DNA of 64,000 bases, from contig OX637359.1 in NCBI GenBank assembly GCA_951799405.1, forward strand, positions 6,320,201-6,384,200. The letters run 5' to 3'. The stretch comes from Agapetus fuscipes. Lineage: Eukaryota > Arthropoda > Insecta > Trichoptera > Glossosomatidae. This document shows positions 33,543 to 44,925 of the stretch, in pieces. The notes under the pieces were generated by a model, which saw only the letters and a program-made list of their open reading frames with translations, was not told where the DNA came from and searched no databases. The translations under genes were made by a program, and so were the position numbers. The number at the start of each line of letters is the position of its first letter. Position 1 is the stretch's first letter.

Positions 33543-34078
33543 TGACATCATTCCTTGACTTATAGGTTGGTATGAGGCTGACCACCCATACTGTAAAATA
33601 TGGTTCACTTTGCCAATGTCACCCCTGTTTCAGGGAAGGTCGGCAAAAGTTGTGGGGCTTATGTTTATTTGAGGTTTGGATTTTTTTTTTTTTTTTTTTT
33701 TTTTTTAAATAGATTTGTGAAGAGGAATGCAATTCACCAACCTATTTTGCCTGGCCAGAAACAGGTATTAATATCATCATTTAATAATTCATTATTGTTT
33801 ATTATTAATGAATTATTAAATAATAAATACCCAATAACATCTGTTGAACCAGGGTCAAAGTTAAAGTCAAGTGACCCAAGCGGGGATCGAACCAGCGTTG
33901 TTCCATTCGAAACACGCTAGAAAGATCAGCCCTCTTAGCTCCCGCGGCTATAACCCCGACGTTTTTATTTGTAAGTACACATTCAGCATTTGTAAGCGCG
34001 AACTACACTTGTTGGTTTGTGGGCATACATCTGAGAGCTTTAAATGAATATATCCTTGCAACTTAGATTATAGATGGC
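33543..34078 (+). repeat. SINE-A split by SINE-C
   Basis: ATTCCTTGACTTATAGGTTG to GAGGTTTGGA (33680), then SINE-C, then TTTTTATTTGTAAGTACACA (33963) to the tail AACTTAGATTATAGATGG. Confidence 0.92.
33681..33960 (-). repeat. SINE-C inserted in SINE-A
   Basis: Starts with a 20+ base oligo-T (its inverted poly-A tail) and ends CCGCGGCTATAACCCCGACG; inverted B box GGGGATCGAACC near 33880. The long unbroken tail suggests a fairly recent insertion. Confidence 0.9.
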
Positions 34079-34369
34079 GCTTTTGAGCTGCCAGACGTGT
34101 GTGTTTTGCTCCACCGTTTAAATAATTTTAATGCATATTTTTTTACTGATTTTAATGTTTTTATGTGTTTTAATAATCATGAACCAATAATTTATTGTTT
34201 ATTAAGTGTTTTTGACCATTTTTTTAGTTTTATTGCTAGTTTTTTTTTCATTTTAATTTTATTTTTTGACAAGTACATTTATTGTTACAAATGCTGACTT
34301 CTGCTTATTTGTATATTATTATTATTATTATTATTTGATGTTTTGCAAGAGAAGAGGCAAATACATATT
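34079..34369. other. T-rich unassigned sequence with ATT microsatellite
   Basis: (ATT)n near 34313-34334; the rest is T-rich. Confidence 0.6.
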
Positions 34370-34440
34370 TTGTTATTGGTTGCTAAGGGACAATTTCACA
34401 TACGATATGTGACGTTTGACCGCCGAGAAAACCTCTTATC
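34370..34440 (+). repeat. Rep-E fragment
   Basis: TTTTGTTATTGGTTGCTAAG and GTGACGTTTGACCGCCGAGA. Confidence 0.65.
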
Positions 34441-34494
34441 GCGTTGTCCAGGTCGAAAGGATCGCATGTGTTGTCTGGAACATATTTATTTTTT

Positions 34495-34660
34495 CAGGTA
34501 AGGAGGCTGGCCTTACGCCAACCACTACATTTGATTCTCTTCTCCTGCGACAGTAGGTTCTCAATTTTTTGACTGCTGAGTAAACCTTGTCGGTGCTATG
34601 ATTCTGGATTTGAAGTAAACACCGAAACGCGAAATCATTTCTGTCCCATTGGTGGAAAAT
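34495..34660 (-). repeat. SINE-D middle part
   Basis: CCTTACGCCAACCACTACAT, GAGTAAACCTTGTCGG and AACACCGAAACGCGAAATCA match the reference copy at 42410. Confidence 0.8.
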
Positions 34661-34704
34661 GGAGCACAAATTTGAAAATAGTTTTCATTCTTGTGAAAAC
34701 GTCA

Positions 34705-34962
34705 CACTATCTATAATCTATAATCTAAGTTGCAAGGATATATTCATTCAAAGCTCTCAGATGTATGCCCACAAACAAACACGTGTAGTTCGCGCTTACA
34801 AATGCTGATTGTGTACTTACAAATAAAATCCAAACCTAAAATGAACATAAGCCCTGCAACTCTTGCCGACATTCCCTGAAACAGGGGTGACATTGGCAAA
34901 GTGAACCATTTTTTACAGTATGGGTGGTCAGCCTCATACCAACCTATAAGTCAAGGAATACG
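34705..34962 (-). repeat. SINE-A
   Basis: Full length: CTATAATCTATAATCTAAG tail to CCTATAAGTCAAGGAATAC head; one of the best preserved copies. Confidence 0.93.
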
Positions 34963-34982
34963 AGTAATAAATAACATTTAAG

Positions 34983-35304
34983 CAGTGGCGGCTCCAGCTA
35001 AGGTGCATCGGTGCATTGCACCTCCTGTAAGAATGCCACGACCCATCACTTACAATTTTGTTCCCCATAAAATATCCTCTGTGTCAAGTCCTATTTTACA
35101 TTTATCATTATTTTACATATTATACAGCTCTACGAACATGTAAAGACTACGAGTTGCTAGGTATTTAAATGTATAATATTATCGCGTGCATATGTGGCAA
35201 TGCCCCATACTTCCTTCTATGAAGTCCATACATTTATTGAAAAAACAGCTCAAACGGTGAATACTGAGGTGCCTGTACATTTTTAGATAGCAGCTCCGGC
35301 ACTG
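34983..35304. mobile_element. hAT-like short element, eroded
   Basis: CAGTGGCGGCTCCAGC at left and GCAGCTCCGGCACTG at right are imperfect inverted ends. The flanking 8-mers do not match, so the call rests on the ends only. Confidence 0.5.
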
Positions 35305-35839
35305 CACGCTTTTCCTAGGTAAGTGACATGACATGAACGGAGAAGAATTGTGACAAAACTTTTTTTTTTATTCTACCAAAGGAACTCTTATGTTCAGAGC
35401 ATATCCAACTCTTTGTTTAAAAGACTTCAATATTCGTAATTTAAAACAAAACTATAAAGTATTTCCTGACACTTAACTATTGCGTTTACAAAAAAAATAA
35501 TGAAAACTGAAACGCTCACAACAGATGCTGCTTTAGTATCAATAAAAATCTTCGCATAAAGTATGTTTGTGTTTTACCATAAAGCTCTATACTTAAAATA
35601 TAATTCAAATACAATGCTTTATTGTTAGCCAGGATACAAATTGTTTATTTTAAGATCAAGTTAAGCCCGACAAAAACTCATTACTTTTTAATTTATCGAC
35701 GTTTTTATTATTTGCTTGAGGATTCCATTCCTAGTGAAAAATATTCAGTCGTGGTCAACAAGTGTTTTTTCGAGCATTTTAAGCAAAATAATACAAATGG
35801 ATAAACTGTGTTTTAACTGATATGAAACCAACCATCTCT
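35305..35839. other. Unassigned sequence
   Basis: No feature seen. Confidence 0.4.
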
Positions 35840-36135
35840 ACGCTAGTGGCGGTCAGCGTCAGTCAGCGTCTTTACTCTGTTCTGTGATTGCATATTTATT
35901 TTTATATTCTCAGCATTCCCTACTTTCTTCGTGAGTTCTCTTATTTTTTTCATTTAATCAATTTATTAATTTGTCAGTCTTGCTCTTCCACGCTTTCCTT
36001 GGGGATCATCTTTGTGCACTATTTTTATCAGTCGTGAATCGTCCATTATTTGTAGATGCTCAACTAAACTCTTTGCCCAGCTATACGCCCAATTGTACTC
36101 TTTTGTACCATCACTCATATTCTCCACTATAACGT
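35840..36135 (-). pseudogene. LINE C-terminal fragment, decayed
   Basis: The words CTCTTCCACGCTTTCCTTGG, TTTGTGCAC and CGTGAATCGTCCATTATTTG correspond, on the minus strand, to the GKR-RGR and ERMDDERL region of the LINE at 8520-9200. Confidence 0.65.
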
Positions 36136-36153
36136 ACTTTAAAATATCTCTTT

Positions 36154-36193
36154 AAACTAATCATCCATACTTTAAAGTATGGATGATTAGTTT
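36154..36193. other. Perfect 40-bp palindrome
   Basis: Twenty bases starting AAACTAATCATCC are followed, with no spacer, by their exact reverse complement ending GGATGATTAGTTT. Confidence 0.95.
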
Positions 36194-36473
36194 TGTCAAA
36201 GGTTGCAAATCTCTGAACTTGCTAATCTTGCAGAACAATACATTCTTGTTATTTTTAAGAATGTAAGTACAAGATGATGTCACAGATCTTTCCTCCTCCT
36301 GCTCCATAATCTTAATTTAATTTAAATTCAGTTAAGTTGGATTTTTTCCTTTGAAAAAAGGAAAGCTTTATGTGGAGCATTCCGATAAATAAATTCGATA
36401 AATTTTAGCACTATTAACAATTTTTATTTGACTCTACACATAATATATAGTTATTTTCATCTGAACAGGGCTG
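36194..36473. other. Unassigned sequence
   Basis: No feature seen. Confidence 0.4.
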
Positions 36474-36570
36474 GAAGTCTCATCATCATCCTACCTACCG
36501 AATATCAGTAATATTGTATGAAGCCTAATCAGCTGATCGCTTGCGGCCATCTTGGATTGACAGGTCTACC
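36474..36570 (+). mobile_element. MITE-F left half
   Basis: CAGGGCTGGAAGTCTCATCA through GGCCATCTTGGATTGACAGG; truncated before its second inverted end by the SINE-A copy that follows. Confidence 0.85.
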
Positions 36571-36581
36571 CCATACAAGGT

Positions 36582-36965
36582 TCTAATCTAATCTAATCTA
36601 AGTTGCAAAGATATGTTACATTGGAGATTCACATTACATGCATTCTCACAACCAGACACGTACAAGTTCGCGCTTGCACATGCCTCATGTGAACCTACAA
36701 CATAAAAACCAAATCTCAAATGGACATACACCCTGCAACTCTTGCCGTCCTTCCCTGAGACAGGGGTGACATTGGCAAAGTGAACCATTTTTACAGCATG
36801 GGTGGTCAGCCGCATACCAACCTATAAGTCAAGGAACACACACACACGACAAATTACATTTTATACATCATTAAATAATAATATTCAAATACAAAATATC
36901 CATTTACAAACAAAAACAAATTCCAATTTAATAAACCCTATTCGCCAACATTACAGATCAACCGC
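36582..36965 (-). repeat. SINE-A with extended head
   Basis: 36582-36838 is a full SINE-A. Beyond its usual end the sequence continues ACACACACGACAAATTACA to CAACATTACAGATCAACCGC (36965), which is repeated in inverted orientation before the copy at 50868 and, more diverged, beyond the copy ending near 52425. So the family has a longer form with about 125 extra bp at the head. Confidence 0.85.
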
Positions 36966-37225
36966 CATTTCTTTTAAGTGACGATATTGAATTTCTTAAA
37001 TGTAAATTTATAATTAACACTCATTTGTGAGGTAGATAAAATAAACAAATATTCATGTAAAAGCTGTGAGGTAGATTAATTATTAAATGGTGTTGGTGTG
37101 AAGGAAAAGGTTTTATGTGAAGTGTTTTTAAGTGCTATGTTTTGCTGTGTTGTTATGAAGTGAATTAATTTGGATTTACCGACTGCGATCATCCCCGTTA
37201 AAGGAAGCTCTTTTACACAATGTAA
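36966..37225. other. Unassigned sequence
   Basis: No feature seen; the TAA at 37223 is the possible target site of the next element. Confidence 0.4.
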
Positions 37226-38205
37226 TGCCCGCTTTCCACTGCGAGCGGGAAATAGCTGAGCGGGAGCGGGAAATAGCTGAGCGGAGCGTAGTGAAATAGT
37301 TTTGGCCTTCCATTGCGAAAGAGTTTTAAAAAATAATGGTATTTGCCTTCCACAGCTAACGAGCTCGGCGGAGTGAGCTAGGCGAGAAATGAGATGAGTC
37401 AGATGAAAGAGTTGTTTGCCTTCCATCTACAGCTGGCTTAGCGGAGCCAACTAGTGTGTGACAGCTCGTTGCAGCCTACGCCCAGATCAAACGTTTTAAT
37501 TATTAGTAAAAAAAGTTTTTTTTTTTGTTTCGAAAAATAAAAAGTAATATATTATTTTGCTTTAATACATAAAAAGTAGATGTTTGAAATAAAACATACA
37601 TTTTAATATTTTCAAATTTATAAAATAATGTATGATGTGCAGTGTGTGACAGCTCGTTGCAGCCTACGCCCAGATCAAACGTTTCAATTATTAATAAAAG
37701 ATTTTTTTTTTGTTTCGAAACATAAAAAGTAATGTATTATTTTGCTTTAAACATAAAATGTAGATGTTCGAAATAAAACATACATTTTAATATTTTCAAA
37801 TTAATAAAATAATGTATGATGTGTTTTTGTAAATCATGTATGATGTGTTTTATCGCTGTCACGCAACTACGCGGGTTGGCGCGGGGGGCACGGGGGAGCG
37901 AAGTCAGTTGAAAACTAGCGGCCGAGACCATGACACAGCGGAGTCATTTTTACTCGCTCAGCCTGCTCCGCTCACTCCGCTGTCGGTGGAAGCACTTCTA
38001 TGAAATTTACTGTTGCTAGTCGAGCGGAGTCCGTACGGAGTCCGCTGGAAACTCGCTCAACTCTGCGACCACTTTCGTAACTCTTTGTACTCGCTCAGTC
38101 CGCTCCGCTGACTCGCTGTCGGTGGAAGCACTTCTATGAAATTTACTGTTGCTAGTCGAGCGGAGTCCGTACGGAGTCAGCTCCGCTCGCAGTGGAAAGC
38201 GGGCA
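37226..38205. mobile_element. MITE-H, 980-bp PIF/Harbinger-like element
   Basis: Perfect inverted ends of over 20 bp (TGCCCGCTTTCCACTGCGAG) flanked by TAA at left and TTA at right. Inside, GAGCGG-rich words near both ends are partly repeated (about 37955-38040 and 38093-38175), and a 189-bp AT-rich unit is duplicated in tandem (from about 37452 and 37641, starting GTGTGTGACAGCTCGTTGC). The apparent open frames at the ends are by-products of the repeats. Confidence 0.85.
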
Positions 38206-38330
38206 TTAGTCATCGATTATAATATTCGTGCTAACATTTCAGCGAACATTTTCAAGGCCGGTCAGCGTGAAGTGTATGGTACATTGGGGGGAGTGGGGGA
38301 AGAGGTGTAGGCCATAATTATATTGAAAAT

Positions 38331-38525
38331 TTCTGCCACCCAATATTCTGACCCATCGGCCGTCACTGTCAGCCCCCACGGGAGCTGGGAAACCTCCACG
38401 TCAACCGAAGTGGTTGGCGTAAGGACTGCCCCCTTACCTGTAAAAATAAATAAGTTACACTCGTCACGGGAAAAATGCGGCAAGAAGTTACACTATATAT
38501 GTGGCTTAGTAAAAAAAACTTGCTT
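38331..38525 (+). repeat. SINE-D 3' part
   Basis: AGCCCCCACGGGAGCTGGGA, CAACCGAAGTGGTTGGCGTA and CACTATATATGTGGCTTAG; head missing. Confidence 0.85.
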
Positions 38526-38764
38526 CAAATACATTTAATTGTTGTAATTGTTTGTTATATGCAACAAAACGGGTGTAGGTACGTTCTCGTGTATACCTAA
38601 ATAAAATATTTATAATATGTATGTATTTCTTGCAACTTTCATTCCAAGCAAAATGGAAAATAAAAGAAAAAATGTAAATGCAGAAATTATGAACTGCCAA
38701 CATTTCTAATGACGAGCCGCCTCTGCATTTAAGTATAAGAAAACAACAAAACCTTAAAAATAAA
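38526..38764. other. Unassigned sequence
   Basis: No feature seen. Confidence 0.4.
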
Positions 38765-38935
38765 TCTATACAAAAAAAGTCAAAAATGTCTTATGTAAAA
38801 AATGTAGCAAGCCAATAAACCAACATTACAAATCAGCATTGCAGATTAGCCGCCACTTCTTCCTGTCCTTGCATACTTCTTTCATTTCATCCAGAGTCAT
38901 AACTTTTTTCATACAAGCTCTCCTTTTATTAATAA
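38765..38935 (-). repeat. SINE-A head extension and LINE fragment
   Basis: AACCAACATTACAAATCAGC resembles the extended SINE-A head; from 38850 GCCACTTCTTCCTGTCCTTG to TCATACAAGCTCTCC is the minus-strand KKVM-x-EEMKEVCKD-like segment of the common LINE. Confidence 0.5.
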
Positions 38936-40309
38936 TAATAATACAATATTTTTATAGCGCGACTCTGGATATCCCATTCACTCGCTATTTCGAAAATTTG
39001 GTCCATCGTCTGTGGGATTACGTATCTATTCATAACATTTCAGTGTTATTTTCACACAACAAACCCATCGCTCAACTGCCGCCTAAAGTGAATTTTCCAT
39101 ATAAAAAAAAGATGACCCGTGGATCAGATATGCATATGGCTCAAATGTTTTGTAAATAACACTGAAACTATTTACCTTTGACGTCACAATTTTGGTGTTC
39201 TTTGTAATCTGTGCCGAGTTTATTGAAGAAAATGGTACAAAGTGGTTCATCACAATACTGATTAATTTTAAAAGATAAAAAGTGAAATCTTTTGTCGTAT
39301 TATTTTATTATCTGCGACCACTTTCGATAGTTGAACGATAAAATAACAATATTTAAAACGACAGTCGGGCTTTTTATCAGCTGCTTTTATTGTACGTAGA
39401 TAAAATTACATGGTTCATTGAACAAACAACCAAAAAACTTAAATTATTTGTGTTGTCTGGTGCAGAGAAAGATAAAAATGAGTTGGATAAAGCGAATCTA
39501 AAGATAAAATATGACAGATAACATCTTATCTTATCTTAAGATAATTCTCCGACGTTATCTGGTATGTATTATCGGCAGATGATATTTTCATGGCAGATAA
39601 TTATCTGTTATCTTAAGATTTTTTTGGGGGAACCGATGTCTTTTCCCCGCGCCCTTGGTAGGCTTTACCCAAGCCTGACTGTACCCAGAGTATTAAACAT
39701 TGAGTAAATACTATGGTAAATACTGAACCAACGCGTACATTAATTTTTATACCAAATTTAGAATTATCGATTAGTCCTACTTATGCCTTAGCCATTGTAG
39801 CATGATCCTTGCGACGTTTCGAAAGAATGGAAGCCAGAAAGGCGATTTTTAACACAGATTTTTTCATGCATGCAGACATGCAAAAAAAATTGCAACATTG
39901 TATTTTTGAGACGTTCCCTTTTCATAAGGCCTTCAATATCTTACAAATACCTTACAAATACCTTTGGTTTGTCTTGTAAAAAAACAAAACATATTTTATT
40001 AAGTACAAATAAGTTACATGGATAAATAATTAAGAGTACTTTCTACCTAATCAATCTCATTCAAGCGTGACGCGGAGGGTGCAATATAAAAAGATACAAA
40101 GTAGAAAGTATTTAAAATTGGGATAATATTCTTTGTAATGAATGACGCTTTTATGAGGGGGTTTCTTTCTAGAAAAGTAGCACATGGATGCTGACAATGT
40201 ACCTAACCAAAATAAAGCTGCACCACGTGTATGATTGGGAGGGAAATGGAGGGACAATGACAATGACTTTTTGACAGATGATCACGCAAAGTTCGCCCCG
40301 TGCCAGGCG
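38936..40309. other. Unassigned intronic sequence
   Basis: AATAAT microsatellite at 38929-38942 and an AGATAA-rich stretch at 39495-39620 (repeated GATAA/TTATC words, GATA-type motifs). No gene seen. Confidence 0.4.
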
Positions 40310-40458
40310 CCGATCTGCGTCACAAAATTCAGTTTGCTTTCGCTGTAGCGTCTCGGCGCAGTTCACAATAGATACACAAGCGCGATTGTTCTCCCGAAAA
40401 TACTAAAAACAACAATAAAAACAATCGTAAAATCTGCTAAACTAAACTAAAAATAAAG
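40310..40458 (+). promoter_or_regulatory. Possible non-coding exon or promoter
   Basis: A GC-richer patch (CCCCGTGCCAGGCGCCGATC before it, CTCGGCGCAGTTCACAATAG in it) leads to AATAAAGTGAGGTT, where GTGAGG would make a good donor. No ATG-led frame is open across it. Weak. Confidence 0.25.
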
Positions 40459-42409
40459 TGAGGTTAAAGTTGTACAGTTTGTATACAAATAGGTATATTA
40501 AAAGTGTTCGGTGATTTGAATATTGTAGCAATTCCAAAATATACGGTAAGGTTAGTTATGTAACCGCACGCGCCGCGGCGCAGCTGTCCAACAGGTGAAA
40601 ATGTTTTATTATGGAAATGGATCCGCGCCATTTTTTCAACATTGCTGACATGAACTGTCAAAATCTAGATCAAAGCCATTAACAATAAATTATATACATT
40701 AAAAAAATGCCGTCAGTGTATTTATTTCGTGTTTGATTATCATTTAGTATATCAGATTGTCTTTTTGATTGGAAAAAATGCTTTTACGTCTTATCAAAAT
40801 TCTTTAAATACCTAATTTGATAAGAAGCAGATCCCTATTTATAAAGCTTTATAGAGTTGTACAAAAAAAGTATATTGAACTTAAAACAGCACTTCTAGTG
40901 AGCGTTTAACTTTTCATACTTTTTTGGTTCAAAACCTATGGTCGAATTTGGACGTAGTGTTTTCTTATTTTGCTTCTAGATATACAGAGATTATCTACCT
41001 AGATATTAAAAAGTAAATATTTTGTGGAATGATTCTAGAGGTAGATAGTTAGGTCTGTAAACGCAGTTTTCCGAGAATAATTTGACCCAAAAATGATTTT
41101 CATGTATGCTGGAATGCTGCCAATGCTTTAAAAATACGCTGGAATTACCGCAATAAATTTTAGAAATAAAGAAATGGCGGAACGGGTGCTAACGACCTAC
41201 ACGAAATATTTGTTTTTACATTTTGTATGAATTAACAACGTGTTAAAGAATACACAAAGAATAATTGTCTTAATTAAATGTACTAATCGGTTGGTATGAG
41301 GCTGATGCATATCTATCTGTCATCAGCCGGGTACTCTTTGCAATAAGGAAAGTTTTTTTTTAAATTATTTAGTTTTTCAAACGGCCAAGATACAAGTTGC
41401 AATGTATCAATATAAAAATAGGCAACTATTTTTAGAACACATCACTATGTAGGTAAGCACAATCTATACAAAGTAGGTACCAAAATATAAATCAATATAT
41501 TGTTTATCTTTTCTGATAACAAAATGATGCATCCACGCTAGAGTGTATAAATATGATAGATGTTAGCACTTGGAAAAGTTTTGTTACAAATTTTATGATA
41601 AATATTCATGCTTGATTTCAAAAAGTGCTAGTTCGTCCTCGTGATAGGTCTTATAGAGAAAGGTACACGTTTTTAGTGCCGATTTTAGAGTAAATTATTA
41701 GTTTTATGCTGAAAAAAAAAACGGGGATGTTATTTAATGACATGATTAACTAAAAAAAATTAACTCTGAATTCAATTGAATAAAAAATGTGTAAGAAAAA
41801 ACCTAGTTTCATGATCAATTGACGCGTAAATTGTGTTAGCTCATGAAACAATTTTAGTTCTACGCAGAATCAATGCGAGACAAAATTAACATTTTCTTAT
41901 TCAAGTTTATCTCTCCATTTCAGTGAGAGGGAAAAATGTTTCAGAAATTACGTAGTGATATAGTTGACTGGTACCTACCTATATAGTTTTTTGTGAACAA
42001 CAGGTTTCCGTAAAGTGCATTCTAACAGCCATCAAATAGATGGGAGGAGTTCGTTTATTAAATTCTTAAATCTATTAAAATATCTTTCTCAGACTCATTT
42101 AAAAGTTCTAAATGTCGAGTCCCAGGATGTTACATGACAACCTTACCTCTTAACTTCTTACGTACCTACATTGTTTTCCCCTCTTTCTGTATCCACTTTT
42201 TCACAAGATCCGGTTCACTGTCGGATCGGAAGTAGCGAAATGCATGGGACCACGTTGGATCGTGTTGCACTGCCTGACTGACAGGCTGCGGACAATAGAT
42301 GCCAAGGCGGTCTTTAGGTAGCAGATGAAGTCCATGTCTTCCCAGCTTCACAACCGGCTCCTTTGGGATTACAAAGGGTCATGAAAAGGCGCCATCAATC
42401 AAAATCAAC
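40459..42409. other. Unassigned intronic sequence
   Basis: AT-rich; only a short SINE-A head fragment (CGGTTGGTATGAGGCTGATG, 41288) is recognisable. Confidence 0.4.
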
Positions 42410-42728
42410 TAACTAAGCTACACATATAGTGTAACTTCTTGCCGCGTTATCCCCGAAGGGGTCGCACGTGGCGAGTTGAACCTTTTTATTTTTAGAGGTA
42501 AGGGGGTCGGCCTTACACCAACCACTTCAGTTGAAGTGGGGGTTTCCCAGCTTCCGAGAGGGCTGGTACTCATTTCTTGTGAAGGCTGAGTAAACCTTGT
42601 CGGTATTTTATTTCGGGGTTTGAAATAAACACCGAAACGGGAAATCATTTCTGACACCCTCGGTGGGATTCGAACCCGAGCTCACGGCATGGAATGCAAG
42701 CACTCTACCAGCCGAGCTATCGACCGGA
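42410..42728 (-). repeat. SINE-D, full length
   Basis: Minus strand: CCGGTCGATAGCTCGGCTGG carries the A box, GGGTTCGAATCCC the B box; the body has AAATGATTTCCCGTTTCGG and GGCCGACCCCCTTACC, ending ACACTATATGTGTAGCTTAG. Reference copy for the family. Confidence 0.93.
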
Positions 42729-42989
42729 CTAATTAAAATCTACGAAACATCTTTACAAATTGAGAATTAAGATTTTGAAAGCCTGATTTTCTCTAAATAC
42801 AACAGTTTAACTAATGTAGCATCTCTTTAAGACATTTGCGTCATTGTTTGCGTTGGTTCAGTGACAATTCTATTCTGACCACGTTGACGGCGGCTTCTCG
42901 CTCTCTTGAAGTATTTGTAGACACTGCGAAGTGGAACTCTGTGTAGTAAACAAGACATTTGATTGCTGTGTCAAGTGTCGGCTGGTGGA

Positions 42990-43068
42990 ATGTCGCAGAG
43001 AGGTGTCATCGATGCTGGAGGACCCAGGGCACTCCAGCTGGTCATAGACTCCTTCTATGATGAAGCAG
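42990..43068 (+). CDS. Possible alternative first exon of the unidentified gene
   Basis: ATG at 42990 starts MSQRGVIDAGGPRALQLVID and SFYDEA, then GCAG/GTAACC gives a donor with one base left over, the same phase as 29434-29554 and the phase that 60988-61138 needs. The exon is balanced in base composition and the 150 bp upstream (CGTCATTGTTTGCGTTGG to GTGTCAAGTGTCGGCTGG) is GC-richer than the surroundings, as a promoter and 5' UTR would be. No good acceptor lies just upstream, which argues against an internal exon. I do not recognise the peptide. Confidence 0.35.
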
Positions 43069-43197
43069 GTAACCAAAAACGAGACATCTTTATACCTATT
43101 CTGTTTATAAGTTTTTGTTTCATTATATTTGAAGACTGCAGGGAAAGAACAAGGAATGTCAGTTAAAGAAAATTATGAGTAAATCGCAACAACAAAA

Positions 43198-43545
43198 AGC
43201 GCAACTAAGCTATACATATAGTGTAATTTCTTGCCGCGTTATCCCAGAAGGGTTTAGCATGTGGCGAGTGGAACCTATTTATTTTTACAGGTAATGGGGC
43301 CGGCTCCACGCCAACCACTTCAGTTGAGTGGGGGGTTTCCCAGCTCCCGAGGGGGCTGGTACCTACTCATTTATTGTGAAGGCTGAGTAAACCTTGCCGG
43401 TATTTTATTTTGGGGTTTGAAATAAACACCGAAACGGTAAAATATTTCTGACACCCTCGGTGGGATTCAAACCCGAGCTCTCGGCATGACATGCAAGCAC
43501 TCTACCAACCTATCGACCTCTACAACTATATCGACCGGGCTGTAT
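43198..43545 (-). repeat. SINE-D, full length
   Basis: A second, slightly more diverged full copy 0.5 kb from the first and in the same orientation; B box inverted as GGGATTCAAACCC near 43463; the A-box region has an insertion. Confidence 0.9.
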
Positions 43546-44038
43546 CAAAATTTGAAATCACGGTTATTGTCTGTCACAAAGAACCGGAAATACCGCCATA
43601 AACTGTGATAGCGACTGTTGTTGCAGTACAAATTTTGCAGAGCTTTTTATACACACAGATTCCACTAGAATTTACTTTTTTTCTGACGAACTCATTTTCT
43701 TATTTTTGCTGGCATTCCTTGTTTTTCCCCCGTAGTCTTCATTTGATTCAATGTTTCGATGCGCTCTAATAGTTGACCGATTCAATTTTTATTGGTAAAA
43801 TGTATAAATAAATTCTTAATAAATCTAAAAAAAACAATAGTTGCTCCTGCTTTTCTCCTAAACTAAAGAAAAGCCCTGAAAACTGGGCTTAATAGTTGTA
43901 TTATTGGTTTAAAGTTTAAACAAATACATTTCATTCGTATTGGCAACTCGTTTGTTATTTTTATTTTTCTTAGACTTACATACCTTTTTCTCTTTTCTGT
44001 ATTTAAAATCATATTTATTAATATGTTATGAGTAAAAC
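43546..44038. other. Unassigned intronic sequence
   Basis: No feature seen. Confidence 0.4.
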
Positions 44039-44248
44039 AACATTATTATAAAATGAATTGTTTTGTGTTTTTTCGGGTTAGACTATGGTCTACATGCAGA
44101 GGAGACAGCGAAGACCGCCACGCTGTTATAACTCGCCTTGAAAATGCCTTCTACTCATGAAGGCGAAACGTCGGCAGATAAAAAAAGCTGCATGTAGACC
44201 ATGGTCTAACCCGAAAAACCACAAAAACAATTCATAATATAATACCGA
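44039..44248. mobile_element. Foldback element with hammerhead-like motif
   Basis: Arms of about 58 bp: GGGTTAGACTATGGTCTACA in the left arm, TGTAGACCATGGTCTAACCC in the right, extended on both sides by GAATTGTTTT/AAAACAATTC. The 90-bp centre has CTTGAAAATGCCTT then CATGAAGGCGAAACGTCGGC, a GCCTTC/GAAGGC stem followed by GAAAC. Confidence 0.85.
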
Positions 44249-44334
44249 CCATGTTAATGAAAGTTTAAAACTTTATGTAACATTGTTTTAAACAGTCTTA
44301 TTTTTTATATCTAATCGAAAAACACTAATATTCC

Positions 44335-44612
44335 GGTCCGTAGTCCAGTGGCAACACTTCGGACTCGTAAATAGAAGGTTGTGGGTTCGAATCCCAGCGG
44401 AGCACAAAAATATACCATTTATATTTTTAAATTTGCTCTACGCTGGGTTGAAAAATTCATAAACCTTTACCAAAGACCGGTCATCAAAAGGTCCAAAAAT
44501 TACAGCAACTGGGTCTTGCTTAAGAATTGGCGCTTTCTACAGCAACGACCAAGCTCACAGAGGGCTCTTGAGGTGTGATAAGTACACACAAAGACAGCGC
44601 TCACCAAATAAA
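44335..44612 (+). repeat. SINE-B, full length
   Basis: A box TAGTCCAGTGG near 44341, B box GGTTCGAATCC near 44383, body and the end GACAGCGCTCACCAAATAAA. Best reference copy of the family. Confidence 0.95.
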
Positions 44613-44654
44613 TTAGCGTAATTTTAATTCATTTAATTGCTAATAAATATGTTG

Positions 44655-44765
44655 TAGGTACACATGCGGCATGTGCAAGCGCGATGTTATACGTGTCTGC
44701 GTGTGAAAATACATAGGTATAGTGTGAATCTCCAATGTTACATATATTTGCAACTTAGATAAAAT
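44655..44765 (+). repeat. SINE-A 3' half
   Basis: TAGGTACACATGCGGCATGT to ATTTGCAACTTAGATA. Confidence 0.8.
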
Positions 44766-44811
44766 TAATATTTTGAAAGTCCATTTTTATAAATATTTTA
44801 AAATATCTATC

Positions 44812-44925
44812 TAATCTAATCTAAGCTGCAAAGATATATATCATTTAAGATTTATATTAAATGCATTCCCACAAGCAGACATGTATAATTTCGCGCTAAC
44901 ACATGCCGCATGTGGACCTAAAATA
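44812..44925 (-). repeat. SINE-A 3' half
   Basis: CTAATCTAATCTAAGCTGCA to ACATGCCGCATGTGGACC; it runs straight into the foldback. Plus-oriented tail repeats (GATTAGATTAGATT, near 45122) reappear on the foldback's other side. Confidence 0.85.

Noticed and set aside
37076..37426. 116-codon minus-strand frame, repeated at 47799-48002
   Set aside because: Both lie in the ends of MITE-H and its flanks; the identity comes from the element.
44335..44410. tRNA gene
   Set aside because: It is the head of SINE-B, repeated at several loci with the same downstream body.
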